Assembly (NCBI RefSeq): GCF_047495875.1
Contig: NC_092497.1
Coordinates: 62,645,977 to 62,709,976 of the forward strand
Source of the DNA: Pithys albifrons albifrons
Lineage: Eukaryota; Chordata; Aves; Passeriformes; Thamnophilidae
Reading direction: 5' to 3'
Length of the DNA stretch: 64,000 nucleotides
The position numbers were made by a program, and so were the translations under genes. This document shows positions 1 to 13,800 of this stretch, piece by piece. The notes beneath the pieces were generated by a model, which saw only the letters and a list, made by a program, of their open reading frames with translations, ran no database searches and had not been told where the DNA came from. Positions within the stretch are counted from its first letter, which is position 1, and every line of letters begins with the position of its first letter.

Positions 1-1318
1 GGAAATCCAGTGCTCTGTGCATAAATTTTATGTTCAGCGGATCAAAGGGAGAAGATTGAGTCACACACATGCTGCTGATCTGCAGAGCTGCTCCATTTTT
101 AGATCTTTCTTATTAATAACTTGCTGTCACTTTCAAATGCTGCACCAACTCTGTGACTGAAGAACACGAGCAATACCAAACCTGTGTGAAGTAACCATTC
201 TTTTCCAGCTCAAATGTGCCTTCAGTTCTTAACCTCACTAAAATTAACTAAAACCTGATGTTCTGAGCCACCCAAAGGGATCTGGTGTAAACTGTCTCCT
301 TGGACAGGAAATAATCGTACTGGATTTGCAAGGACCAAAGTGGTGATTCACCCTCTTTGCCCAACTGCTGCCCAATTGCTTTGAGAAAAGATGATAAAAG
401 CCATGCCATGCCACTCATTTCTACAGCCCTACTTCTCTTAAAAATGAAACAATGGAGTATTCCATTTCAAGTAAAGTGTTTTGTGTATGCTTCATTGTTT
501 TCCGATAGAAATGGAAACACAGTCTTCAATCACAATAGAAATATTTTGAAAAGGTATTCAAGGACTGAAATAAAAAACAACCAAACGCCCCCCCATGTTT
601 TCTTTATCCCAGGGGAATCTGAAGCATTTCCTGGCAATAGAAATGGAAAAGTTTGCAAAATTCAGTAGAAAAAGGACTGTCCTACAATTCTCTACGAATG
701 GAGAAGTTGAAACCATTGGAGAAATTTTATCAAAATTCTGTTTTCAAGATTTGTCATTTATCATGATATTTACCAAGAATAAGGTGCTTGACTCTTAAGC
801 CTATTCCACTCCTTTGTATGTGTAACAAGCACACTAGGAGGGTAGACATTTGTAATTTTCAGGATAAAAGAGAACCAATAATTACACAATTTATTGAAAA
901 CTAATAAATATACTGCTCTGACATTTTGTGCATCATGTCTGTAATTATTAAAAAATAACAAATTCTATATGGCCTTCTTAGAGTAGTAAAGAAGGCTACA
1001 TACTTAAAAAAGCAATATTTTCCATTGAAATCCTAGACCCTTTCCATTTTTGCCATGTGTGGTTGATTTTACTTATATAGGAAATGTTCTCTCTTAAGTG
1101 TTTGTATTTTATTTTTCCATAAATTGTGTGGAAAATAACTGCTCTTTATAAAAGAAATTGAACTAGGAAAATATTTAGGCAGAAATGTATTTGTTCGGGC
1201 TTTTGTATTAGTGACACATGTAATGTTTTATTTATTATACTTAAGTTTCAAGAGATGCAAAATTTCCACTTTGGGAACAAACCAAAACCAGAGCAATCTG
1301 TCTTTGAGTAATCAAACT
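1..1318. other. unique AT-rich noncoding DNA, no gene seen
   Basis: No domain-bearing frame, repeat family or RNA gene was recognised here. The open frames (up to about 100 codons, two of them overlapping near 600) have no family resemblance and no splice or promoter context. The sequence is AT-rich with scattered poly-T and poly-A runs. Confidence 0.6.
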
Positions 1319-1407
1319 TATATATGTATATATTTATGTGTGTGAGTGTATATATGTATATATGCATATAAATATGTGTGTGTGTTTATACGTGTAAATA
1401 TATATTG
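1319..1407. repeat. TATATG/TGTG-type degenerate microsatellite
   Basis: About 90 bases of almost strict purine-pyrimidine alternation, made of TATATGTATATA-like blocks mixed with TGTGTGTG runs. This is a degenerate dinucleotide microsatellite. Alternating tracts of this type can adopt cruciform or Z-like conformations and are often length-polymorphic. No coding signal overlaps it that I trust. Confidence 0.85.
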
Positions 1408-3620
1408 CCAACAATAACAAATAGTAAATGTTTCCAAGAATTTAAGTGCTCTGAAATAAAAAGTGTTGTGAACTTGCGGGTTTATTACAGAGTGAAGTGG
1501 TGTTCACAAGGAGTTTCTAAACAGACTGACATAAACCAGATACTCAAAACACAGGATTTAAAAATTACAAAGCAATCATCCATACGCACAGAGGGACCTG
1601 AACTGGAAGGATGGGCTTGGGTCTAAAGGCATGTGGGAAAGCCCTGAGGGAAGCCAGAAGAAAAGAGATCCCAGGAGACAGATGAGAGGAGGCAGGAATG
1701 GTGCTGTCTTCAGCGATCTCCATGTTAGGAAGCACTTCTGTGACTCCTGGCAAAATTACTGCAAAGTGCAGGCATCTCTGAAGTTTGTTTTTGTGTTACA
1801 TTGAGCACTGAAACTCACATTTAGTCTTCCAAGTATAGCACATGGCACATAGATAACCTTTTTTACCCAATTAGTGGGAAAGAAACTATAGTAGAATGCA
1901 AATATTTTCATAAAACACAAGAGAGTGAATGGCATCTAATTCAAAATCTGCCAAGTATCTCACGCAAAACTTGGAGCTGAACATATACTTTACTTTCCCA
2001 CTGAATGGCATCTCAGCTTTTTCCTTCGATTTGCTTGGACTACACCCAGCCAAGTGCTCAGGATGTGCTTGGTGATTTCAGTGTACATGAACCATGGCTT
2101 TAAACAGACAGAGCACATTCTCAGACTGTGTCATCTCAAATTTTCTGCCATTGCAGGTGAGACCCTTTCTGTTGGTTGCCTGTTAAGCCACACCAGGTGA
2201 CATCTTTTCTTGTCCCCCAAAAATATAAACTGTGAGAACTCAAAGCATGCAGGTCAAGTGGGTGTTTACAGGCAGCCCAAGATGTGAAAAATCACGCCAT
2301 ATAATTTGAACAGTTATATCTTGAGTCGTTGATGGTGTCACTGTCTATGAAACTCCTCCATCTCCCTTGACTTCTGCTCCTACAGCTACAGGAAAACCTT
2401 ATTTCCCCCCTAATATGATGATTATTAACAACCAAAAAAGTCTGCCAACACATCTCTGGAAAAAACACTGTTTTAAGTACAAAACACACTGTAACCCCAG
2501 CAGACAGATTCTGTAAGAACCAATGCCATGATACTACTGCTGAAAAATAAAACCTTAAATTTTGGCAGTTATTTTCCATAATGAAAGTAATCTTCTGCTT
2601 TTTATGACACAAGTTGCACTGAGGCAATTTACTGACGATTGGAAAGTCAGCAAATAGGTGTAACCAGATTACTTTGCAGTGGCGACGATGTGTGAATTGC
2701 ATGAAACCAAGCTCCAAAGATGCACTTTTGCTATTGTTTATGCAATTCCCGAGGAGGATCTACTTTGGTCCCTGAACACCCCATTTATGCTGCTAGTTTT
2801 GCTCTTGGTGGGAGCAGGAACTGCTCTGAGGAACTCCTGGTGTCTCACACAAACTCCCTCCCTGACATGGGCTGATGAGGCTGCAAGTTCTTCCCTGCCT
2901 GGGCACCAGGAGGTACAAAGTAAGAGTGAGGTACCTGGGTGATCCAAAGAGGCCAAACCAACCTGGGCAACAATAACACAGGAGTCATGGCATGTTAAGT
3001 TTTCTTTCCCCCAAAAAATGAGATTCAAATTTTGTGCTGAGCTCTCACAAATCGCAACAACATTTTTGAAAGGAATGATATCCTTGTTACTCTTTAAAGA
3101 TATGAACACATTGGGAATTCAAAGACCCCATCAGTATGTGCAGTCATGGCAAATGAATAAAGAAATTTGATATATTTATAGGAGGAAAATAACCTTATCA
3201 ACACTTTCCCTGCCTTTACAAATTGTATTTAAAGGTCAGTAAGCCAGAAAAATATTTTAGAATATATTTAGCTTGGAAACCTTTGCAAATCGTGTGTGGT
3301 AATTTATAAATGAAACTATGAATGTCTGTAAACTCCCTGTAATGACTCCCTTAGCAGACACAATTCTAGTCCTTTGTGCACATTCAGGATGGGAAAATGC
3401 AAATTTCCTCAGAATTTACTTTGTACCTCATTTAACCATCACATATCTACACACTGCCATAGAGTGCAACTTTGTCCCTGGGGTTTTGGAAGCTCAAACT
3501 CACATTTAGACTGAATATATGTTAATAAAAATTGCAAAACAGACACATAAAGACAAAAATCAGAGATAAATAGTAACTGGATACACAGGTCACTCAATTA
3601 AGTTCCCATGAATGGTGCAA
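1408..3620. other. unique noncoding DNA, no gene seen
   Basis: Nothing recognisable beyond chance open frames. The longest is 141 codons on - at 2292-2717; it overlaps unrelated frames on + and has no known motif. No transposon end, RNA gene or CpG-rich segment was seen. Confidence 0.55.
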
Positions 3621-3733
3621 GGAAAATAAAATAATTTAAAATAAAAAATACAAAACAAAATAAAAATAAAAAAAAGGCAAAACAAAACCCTGCATTCTGA
3701 GTGTTGGAGGTAAGAACTGAACACACACACACA
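3621..3733 (+). repeat. A-rich tract followed by a short (AC)n run
   Basis: Positions 3621-3690 are almost pure A interrupted by single C or T (AAAATAAAAT and CAAAACAAAA units). After a short unique spacer there is an (AC)6 run at 3721-3733. This is simple, low-complexity sequence with no flanking retroposon that I can identify. Confidence 0.8.
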
Positions 3734-6700
3734 AAAAAGGATAAATTAAGTAGACACAGGGGATGAAGGAACTAGTTCAGAGTCTCCATTGGCTTGGCCC
3801 CCTCACCCACAGGTTCAGAGGTTTAACAGGTGTTAGTGAACAGGTGAGCATCCTGTTGTGGATTCTGGAGTCTGGTCTTCAGTCTGCACAGAGTCTCAGT
3901 GACTCACAACTAAGTGTGCTCCCAAATAATCTGACCAAGGAGTATTTGAATCAGAAACCATTATCTTAATTTGAAAATTTAAGGAAAGTTTCAGGGCAGA
4001 CAGTTTCATAGGAAATAATTCTGCTGTGTCACAGAGGTTATTTGCTGTATCATAAATGCCATTGTGCATAGGGGAGGGAAAAGCGGCACAGAGGCAGCTA
4101 CTGCCACTGGGCAAAACCCCAGTTTTTGTTGACCCCCATGTAAAAGCACCTGCTTATTTGTAGGGTGCAGTTACATACATTCACAGTATTTTTATGTAAT
4201 CTTTGCTGCCTGTTTCTGTGAATTTCCATGTTCATCTTACCATGTTCCAATCTCCCATTGGTTTTATTTTCCACAATATCTGGTTCATGTCTTTAAGCTG
4301 GAAATTCTGTGCATCTGGGTCCAAATGAGTACTGCCAGGTCTCACTGTGTTTTAGAGCAAACCTTTTTCCAAAGAAACAAACAGAAGTCAGCACATGCTA
4401 GAATTTTAGAAAATGGAAGTTCACACCTCAGAATAGGCAGAGTGGAGGGTATGTGCATGTGGTGGTGGTGTGTGTAGAGGGGAAACCCTCAACACCATTA
4501 GGATTGCCTGCCTCTGACCCTCAGGGGGCAAAAGTTTTGTGATCAGTTTTTCAGATTGTTTGTTTGCTTGTTTGTTTGGGTATTTTTTGGGCTTTGGGGT
4601 GGGGGGTTGAATGTTTCCCTTAAAGTTTAGCCATTGGAATTTTGTAATCAGCTACGTTTGTGGATGACCCATCCTATATGTATACACAGATACATGCATA
4701 AATATGCCTATAGGTGTTAGAAAAAGTTAAAGAAGCAAATAAAGATACAATACAAGGCTGTCCAATCAAATCAGGATGCAATTTTTCATAAAATTTAGAA
4801 AACACCTGTCACAGAGGGGCTGAAAATAATTATAATAGGTGAAGATGTACAAGAGAGAGATTGAGAGTAAAAAAAAGCAACATTTCCAGCTTTCTATCCT
4901 CACAGGCACTCAAGACCTGAGAAATATGTTCCACATTTAGAAGGAAAGAGAAAATAGGACAAGACAGGTGAAGCACAGAGTCAAAAAATTTTTAAACAGT
5001 GTTATTTACCTAGAGTGTTCAGGAGCTGACCTTATTTCTACAAATTAACAGTACAGCCTCATGTAAAATAGTGTGAATAATAGTTAACAAGTGATCTCCC
5101 AACACCTTTGAGAGTTTGAAGCTGCCAAGAGAATAATGTATAAAAAATGCATTCTTCAAATAGGGTGGCACTGTGTCATACAACAAAATAACATGGTGGA
5201 AAAAGTAATTTTAAAAAAGAGAGCAAGGAAATTCTATTAAAAATTAGAGCAAAATCATATCGTTTTAAGCCTGTTATTTCAATATAGGGGATGGCAAAGG
5301 CTTGGTCAACATGCATAAAATACTTATAGGTGGAAACATTGACTCCGATGTCCTCCAGCAAATCTTCTCAAGTCCTGACTATAGCTGTAGGGAGAGACAT
5401 GAAACATCAGCTCTGGAAGAAGACTACTTTCAGGAGCCTGTTTGGAAAGAATGGGAAAGAATGTGAATATTTTTGAGCAATCTATCATAATGGCATTAGA
5501 CTCCTAGTGAGGAACAAGGTGACTGACTAAAACATGTCAAGAGGCAAAACCATGATACTCTCCCTAAAATAAAGCTTTATATGGAACAGGGAGATGTGAG
5601 GAAGAAATGCCATGTGACAGCATCCGACCTCCTTGTCAGGAGGAGCAGTAAGAATGGTGAACTTTAGGCTCAGGCACCCAACAAGAGCAGCTGGAAGCAT
5701 AGCTACACTTCTGAAGTGTCTGAAAAATGGCATGAACCACATTAGCATTGTCTATACATTGTGGTCTCTATACTTTGTCCTCTCCATACCTATATATCTC
5801 TGAATGGTTCTTGTCTTGTCATCCTCCTTTAAAACCAACTGGCATTTAAAGATTCTGAGTTCTATAAGGGCTGGAAAAAAAGAGAGATAAAGTGCCCACA
5901 GAACTGAACATAATTGGCTTAATTCAGAGTAGGAAGCTTTTCATCACTGAAATCCAAAGCTCAGAAATTTATCTCAATTAAAGTTGGTTGTGAATAAAAC
6001 TGCAAATGCATGATGGACAGCACCAAGCTGTGAGCAGAAAAATGTCCATGTCTTATTCTGCACCACTGGACAAATGTATGCAGGATGTGAAGCCCATTTA
6101 TTGTCAATTTCATCTGCAGTCACTGAACTCAAAAGAGGCACACGAATGAAGAAAGTAGGATTTGATTCTGACTGAAACTAAGCAATAATTTCAAGGCAGA
6201 CTACTCTAAACAAGTTCTTGGTGCTCCTGTGACTGATTGCACCCAGGTTATTGTCACATGTCACATTCATGCAGTGGCTCCTACTGCAGTTTAACCAAGG
6301 AAAGCAGAAAACATCCTGTGCTTAATAAAATGCAGTGTCCATCACAATTCACTTTTCGTGCCACTCGCTCCTGAAATTACTTCACCCAAAATGCTGTGAA
6401 TAGGATTTTAGTTTCAGTTTTTATTTTACACATGAACCACCACCATGAGCCGGATTTAATATTTACTCAGGTGATTGGGTGGTCAATCACTTTTGATGAT
6501 CAAATATCTGTGCACTAAGTGGTTACTTTAAGTTAGAACAAAAGAAGAAAACCAAGACACAAATGTATCTAATCAGACATCTAAACCTGACCAGAGAAGC
6601 AGAGCATTCTTTCATTACATTGCCATTGTCTTTGGAAAACAGCAATTACTGAAGTCACATTACAGGTGGTTAAAAAACTGACTTGGATATTTCATACTTT

Positions 6701-8029
6701 TTCCCTTCAACCACACAGTTTTGGCAGTCTGGCATAGGTGTCCTAGCCTGCATTTCTCCATGTCAAGTAGGAGCTTTGATCTCACACTAGAAGACAGAAT
6801 TTACACTAAAATTTGGACATGATTACTGTCTAGTGAACATATAAGCAAACTGATTTCATGAAGCCATAAGACAATATCATAAATACATAGGCAAACAGAT
6901 TTTCTTTTTTGCCCCTGTACTAAGCCTGTCTACAGTTTTGCACATTAGGTTTACTCAAATTTTAAGACACACGTATTTCTTATGTCTAAACTTTAGCCTT
7001 CATCTGTCATTTCTCCATAAATCATCAAGCCACTTTTCATGCTTGTGAATTGAGAGATCTCTTACTGAGCCCTTTGTCTTGCTTTATTCTTGTTTTACAT
7101 ACCTGAATTAACATGAGATGATGCAGTCTTCCATTGATCCTGTGCCATCCAAACAGTGTCTTTGACAGGAAGGAGAAAATAGAACCTGTCATCTGCTACT
7201 CGTGGTCCATGTTAAGAACAAAGAATTAAGTGGTTCAGAAGGCTCTTTCTTGAAACCTGCCTTTTGGTACAACAATTTTCTTGTGGTAGTTTACAGAAGT
7301 CATCACAGATTTTGAACACAGTATAACTAACATCATTATTAACTAATTTATTTTTCAATTTCTGCTGCAAATAATAGATGAGTTATATGAGACAGGAATT
7401 CCTGGAAAGTAAATACAAAATCCAGGGCAATGCTTCAATATTTGTTCCATGTCTTGTGCAGACATGACCATGACAAGGGAAAGTGCTCCCCTGCTGCTAG
7501 TTTGAGGCTCCAGAGCACACAAGATTTTGCAAGGAAACCAGTCAGTACACATGCCCTGAGACAAAGCTCATCCTTCCACTTGACTAGTTCCTAAAGTTAA
7601 GGCAACTTGCTCTGTTTTTATTTTTCTATGTATTTCTGCATGAAGAACATATTCCAAATAAAGCTGGAAGAAAAACATTATCAAATCTACCAGGATAGTA
7701 CCAAACTGGTAACAAGAGATGTGTACTGGAAAAGAAAACCATTAAACCAAGTATTTGAATTTCCACACAATTTATAAGTTTGGCTTTCAACAGATCTAGG
7801 CTAACTGAAGCAAGTTTACCTATTTTTATATTTTAACATTACAGATACTAAATATAATTCAAGAAAAATTCCTTTTAAAGAGTTTTCCTCCAAAGCTTTA
7901 AAAAGTAGGGTAAGTAATAAAGCATAGGAATCTGAGTTTTATTTCTTTACTCTACATTAGTAAATCCATATTCATCTCCAGGTTACGAATATTGGGACTG
8001 AATTTAGTTAATTATGTGTGCAAATTTGT
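3734..8029. other. unique noncoding DNA with one TTTG-rich tract
   Basis: No gene recognised. A T/G-rich low-complexity tract lies at 4557-4610, built of TTTG units and ending in a G run. The rest is ordinary AT-rich unique DNA with short chance frames of at most about 75 codons. Confidence 0.55.
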
Positions 8030-8122
8030 GCTGGGATAGAGTTAATTTTCTTGATAGTGCCTATTGGGGGACTGTGTTTTGGATTTGTGTTGAAAATAGT
8101 GTTGATATTACAGGGATGTGCT
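8030..8122 (+). mobile_element. fragment of an avian endogenous retroviral LTR (5' part)
   Basis: The stretch starting GCTGGGATAGAGTTAATTTT and continuing through CTGTGTTTTGGATTTG to GTTGATATTACAGGGATG follows the early part of a long-known, abundant bird LTR family. In that family these phrases occur in this order. A short internal segment between the first two phrases is missing relative to what I remember, and similarity is lost after about 8122. It is therefore a truncated, old copy, with no retroviral genes nearby. The family resemblance is from memory; class (ERVL or ERVK-like) is not resolved. Confidence 0.65.
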
Positions 8123-11100
8123 TATTTTTTTAAAAATTCCCTCATTTCATTCTAACTTCATTAGCATTATTTGATCTGTGCAAAAATAATCAAGAAGGCA
8201 ATGGGGCAGTTAATCAAGAAAGTGTCCTTGTTGATAATTTAATGCACTTTTAAGGGGAACTTCTCATGAATTTATGTACCACTATCAAAATTTTTAAAAT
8301 AATGTTCTTACATTTTCAGAACCTGTTGCAACTCCTACACTTCAGAGGCAAAATTAAATGGGCAGGGATACACATAAATGCAAGGGCATGACTGCATAGA
8401 GGAGTGAAGACAGACACTCAGAGACCCAATGTGTGTGTGGTTACTGCAGTGGGGTAAAACCACTGCCAAGAAGGTGGATGTGAACTATGGCTGCAAAATC
8501 AGAAATGTGGAAAAGCAGATTAAAGCAAAAGCAAAATGCTCTGAGCAGAGCGGGATACATTTGGCAGATGACAAAAATGTCAGTACATAGCTACTTTTGA
8601 AAGGAATAATGCTTAAAACCTGAAAAAAAAGTGACAGCCTAGTGAGTTTGCGATTGATGGATAACTGTCTTGTTCAAGACTCACCTCCCTAAAGCCTTGC
8701 TCCTCTTACTTCCCATGAAAGGCTTTTCTGTTTCTTCTGATACTAGCACTTCAGATTCCACCTGTTACTTTTGCAAGCCATGGACACAGGAATTATGTTG
8801 TCGTGGAAAGATGTTTCTGTAGAAAATCTGGATCACCTCCACTCACATCACAAAGTGGTCTCTGATCATGTGAACTGGCTTTCCTGATAATGACACCAAA
8901 TCCCGAGTCCCATAGTGACAGAAGCCTGACAGTCCCAGGATCTGGGACCAGTGTCTGAAATGGAGATGTTTCAAGGAGTCCTGGGAAAGTCTGCTGCTGT
9001 CCCAGAGATGGAGATGACAAGCAGGATACTAGGGGATCCTCAGAGGCACAGTTTCTGTTTAAATACTTGATTACTGCAGCTTTCAGAAGGATAACTTGTA
9101 GCTGTGTAGTTGCGAAAAGAAGGAAGATTTTTAGGATAAAGGTTGTTGATACTAGCTAATTTCACACAGATCATGGTAGAGGATAAGTCCTCTATTCAAT
9201 TACAAAAATGCTGCAAAAGCAAGTTTGCACCAATTTGAAGCAACTGATATTTAGTAAACACTTGTAATTGTTTGTCTCAGTCTTAAACAATTCTGCTCAA
9301 CATAATTTGTCTTAATTTCATAATGTCTTTTTTCAGACTACACTCCCTGTGTTACAAAGCCCTAGCTCTTAGCCAGAATGAGAAATTTAAGATGGGTTAT
9401 GCCATACAGCCTCACCTGAATGAGTCCAAGGCAAATTAATCTAGCAGTAGATTTTAAGATACTTGACATTTGAACAGAAAACTGTCTGTGTATCGATGCT
9501 TCACACTCTGTAGAAATGTATCTGGATATCCACTTTTTGCTTCACAAAAGATAATTCATTTCTCTGTCTCACAAAACATAATTGATTGATTTATGCTTTG
9601 CCATGAATCCCATTATAGTCTAATTCCATGTAATAAGTAAATAAATAAAACTGATTAATCAAGTTCTGGGTTCAAAAAGTACCCCTGTGTGTATTATAAG
9701 TCCACAATTTATTACAGTGCATGACTCTCTTATTTCAAGTTGCCTGTTTTATTCCATGTTTGCACCTCTTTTGGCCATAGAGAAATTTGTGCAAACATTC
9801 ACAAAAAGAGTAAGTTAATCCCAAGTGCCACAAGTTCATGTTTTGTGAGAAGGGCACAGGGGGTTGATATCAGAAACTCAAAACCAGGCACTGCTCACAT
9901 AGTGACTATAGGGATGTTACTGGTTTTTGATGGCCAAGAGATTTTGTTGTCAGACACACCAATACGAATCTTGCAGTGAAGGTTAATGAATTAGACAGGG
10001 TTTAGTGACTCAGTGGAACAGGGTCTGATGAAATACTGCATCACTTCAAAGCCATTATGTTGGCAAGTTCTCTGTGTCAATACTCTTCTGCATTCATTTC
10101 CTTCATGTGAAACAGTGATTTAAAGACTTCCAGGGTTTGCCTATTCCTCTACAGGGCTTTGTCTGCTCATGCCATTCCTTACAGTAATGAGGACTGATTA
10201 CACACTATGCCCTGATGCACTGGGAAAAAAATGAAGCCTTGTTTCAGAGAGTGATGACCAAAAAAGGAGGTAGCTGAGGATGATGTCTCCAGTCCACGGA
10301 AAGACAGGAGCTGTCGAGTTCCTCCCTCCCTGTATCTTTCTGATATTTACCTAAAAGGTCTGTTCAACTTTAGTCATCTGTAATAGGACAATATCTGCAA
10401 ATGTATTTCTGCTTAAATGATCAAAAATGGCCAGTGGTTTTATGTGTCTCAACTTCTGAGCATTTATTAAATAAAAAACTTCTGTTTAATAACATCAAAA
10501 TGGCCTTTTTTTTTTCTTTTAAGTGGAATTTTGAATATGTCATTGAGCACTTACTGTGTACCTTCATGGTCTGCAAAGGCAAAGTTTTTTCTCTGTAGTT
10601 GTGGCAGAGCAACCGCCCATGGGGCACATCCATGTTTACTCCACTGGCAGCAGAAACAAGCAGCAATGATTCCTGAGACCTGATGTCCACTTCAGAGCCA
10701 TGAAGTCTGTAGTCCCCTTTCCAGGGGTGCAAGAAGCAAAGCTTAGGAAATGCTCATCACTCCGGTAGAGCTGACTGGCCTCCCATGAGGCTGCAGGAGT
10801 CCTTCCAAGCTATTTGTGTTAATTTAGACAGAATTCAGCAAACACTTCCTCAGCTGTAAATGCAGAAAAGAGAGAAAAACAAGTTAATTCTTCATGACTC
10901 AAAACACTGTGAATCTCTATGTGTGATTGGAACTTTAGGAACTCCAAGGGCATAACAGGACAAAAATTGAGAACTATTGTAATGATCACAATGCAGCTGA
11001 TCTGACTGCTAACAGAAGGTTGCAGCTCTCTCTTCAAAATGAGTGTTGACTGCAATGTATTATAGTGTACAAGCATTAATTTCGCACTGATTTACATAGG

Positions 11101-13480
11101 AATCCAATAAAGCTATATAATATTGTTCTTTAAGACAAGATTGTGAATGGTTGAAAATGAAATTACAGGAAAAAAAGAAAGGAAGACAGAAGTTTCATTA
11201 GAGAGAATATTTTTTTCTGTTTTCTGAACTTAGATGTAGGTAGAGGAGACTCTAAAGATGGCATCAGGTGTGCTACTTAATCAAATCACAACACTGTGGT
11301 GCCAGCAGCAGAACCAGGTCACACTGGAACAGGTGACAGCATTTTTTGCACCCACAGGGCACCCACAGCCCCTTCCTGAACAGTGTGTTGTGGTTTCACC
11401 TATGTGGGTTCACTGCATGTGCTCAACCTTCTCAACCAACAGCCTGTGGCAGACAGATCATCCACACAACATTATTCCTCTGTTCTGCCTGAATTAACCT
11501 ATGTTTCCATCAAGAATAATTGTGCATAAAACTTTAAAGGGCTGTTTCTATGACAACTTGAATGCAAGACTTTGGATTTTGCCTTCTGTTAGCATTTTTT
11601 GCCATTAGATCTGGGTTACTGAAGTACCTCTTTGGGGAAGTGGAATACACAAGCAAATATATAGGGTGGCACTGTGGCAGGGTGGTCTCTGCACTGTTTT
11701 AAGAGAGCTCCAAGTACAAGCCTGATCTCGAACTGGATCCTCATTACCACCACAGTCTCAATGGACACATCAGAGAACTGATTTATACTAAATGGTGTTT
11801 CACACAAAAATAAAGCATTGCCATTTACTTGGTTCCTCTTTATGGAACTTTCTCTGTACTTTCTCTAGGGATGTTGTCATTGTCGTGGCTTAATGAAGAA
11901 ATTACTCCACAATGACATCAGCTTTCATAGGTGCTTGTTGGGCAATACTCAGTTTCTCCACTGTTATTTTCTGAAGAACAATAACCTATAATTTTTTTTG
12001 TCTTTTGAACCACTTGAATCGACAAGGATATATTTCGCCTCCTAAATCATTATATTCTTTTGGACACATCTCCTACCTTCAGCTTAATAAAAGGAAGCCA
12101 AAGTGAGACAAACACGAGATGAGAACGTAAATATAAGAAGCATTATATTGGCCAAATCTTAAAATATTTGGTTCTCAGTGTTTAAAATTATGTTCCCCTC
12201 ATCACTTGGGTTTTGGAGGAACTTCAGAACAAAGAGAGGTTTGTATTTCTCCCCACCAGTTTAATAGTGGCATTGTTGAAATCAACAAGAGCCCTACCTG
12301 ACTTCAGCTGTCCCTCTCAGGATCAAAGTCATAGATTTTTAGGTGCAAGGTATGTTTATGCACAGATTTCACAGCATGTAGAGGTTTGAATTTTGGTGTG
12401 TAGATGCATATCCAATCAGGATTTTTCTCTTCCCAGTAGTTCATTTTAACCACAGGCATGCAATTTTTTTCCTCTCTAGGCATTATTTTCCTTCCCTACC
12501 GCTTGTAGAAATGCATAAACCAAAAATAAATAAGTAATTAACTTGGCAACATCTTTTTCATTCAGTTTTTAGCTTGTCTAGCACAGTATTTGCCCTACAA
12601 TGTGTTGTAGTTTGCTCATAGGTTTAAAATGAAATCCTCTTCCGTAAGTCATAAATTTTTTGAACTTTCAGATTTATTTACACACTAAAAATGTTGTTTA
12701 CAGCATGTAAGCAGAGGACATTAAAAGGCAGAGTGTGTCACGACATAAAGGTGACTCTGTTTACATTACCATTTCAGCCCCTCATTCACAATTGCAGTGT
12801 AAATCCAGTGCTGATTGTGAACACTCCACGTCTGAAAACCTAATGAATATAAACAGTAACCAAATGACTCAGAAGAAATACTTAAAATATGATTTTTTTA
12901 TCCTTCCATAAACAAGTAATTTAGATCACCATAATTCTTTTACAATTTGCCTCTTTCTAGCAAGGCAATGGCTTGAGAACTGATTAGCTGCATTGCCTTC
13001 TCATGTACGCAGTCACTGCTGACCATGGGGGGAAACCTTATACACTGGAGGTTGTTTTTTTTCCCTGACCTTTTTTTGGGAAAATAAAGATCCATATTTA
13101 CCATTTCAGAAATTCTTCATTTAATGGTCCCTGCCTCTGTACACTGCATAAAGTATTCAGCATGAAATAGAAAGCACAATATTTAATGGCAATCTTTTGA
13201 AAACTACACATTTCCCATAACTCCCTAACACACTAAATTGTTTTTTTTCTGGGTGAGAGCAGATTGCTCTCAGAAAGAGAAAACTGCAATCTGTCCCCTG
13301 GCATTTTCATGGCTCATAGGGCTTGATCTGAACTGTCAAAATGGCTGGAGCTTTTTGAGGAGGTAAAAAGAAACACTGATCTGGGCTGAATACTTGCAAA
13401 CACCCGTGGAATAAATGCATCTTAGCTAACCTGATTGAATAGCTATGAAAACACATTACATTTTACATAGAAAATGCTTT
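8123..13480. other. unique noncoding DNA, no gene seen
   Basis: No gene, RNA gene or repeat family recognised. Chance frames reach about 100 codons, for example on - at 10421-10732. The stretch 12690-13000 is repeat-free and rich in ATTA cores but has nothing diagnostic. Confidence 0.55.
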
Positions 13481-13800
13481 GTTCTTAATAGGAACCTAAT
13501 CAGGTAGCCAGTAAAACTGGCTTAGCATTCAGGTATTCATAAACAAAGCAACAGCTCTCACATTGTGCAGGGACACAACGGATGTTAAATCTGCAGGCAC
13601 TGCTGGTCCCCTGTATTTCACATTACTGTGAATGATTGTCCAAAATTCCTTGTGCAGTAAAGAACAGTTGTTACAGACTGAAAAGTGGGGTCAGCCTGAT
13701 TGGAGAAATGTCCCATTAGTTAATTAAGATGCTTTTAAATTCTTCATTGGAGCAAACATCCTCAGAAACCATGGAAACCCTTGTTACTAATTACCCCATG
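13481..13800. promoter_or_regulatory. candidate regulatory block with homeodomain-type cores
   Basis: This is a repeat-free stretch of more balanced composition containing TTAATTAA at 13720-13727 and TAATTA at 13788-13793. A CCATGG core sits between them at about 13769. Clusters of such cores are common in developmental enhancers, but they also occur by chance in AT-rich DNA. No conservation data are available, so this is a hypothesis only. Confidence 0.2.

Noticed and set aside
11385..11425. TGTTGTGGTTT at 11386, resembling the start of some bird LTRs
   Set aside because: Only about 11 bases match and the following sequence does not continue the family.
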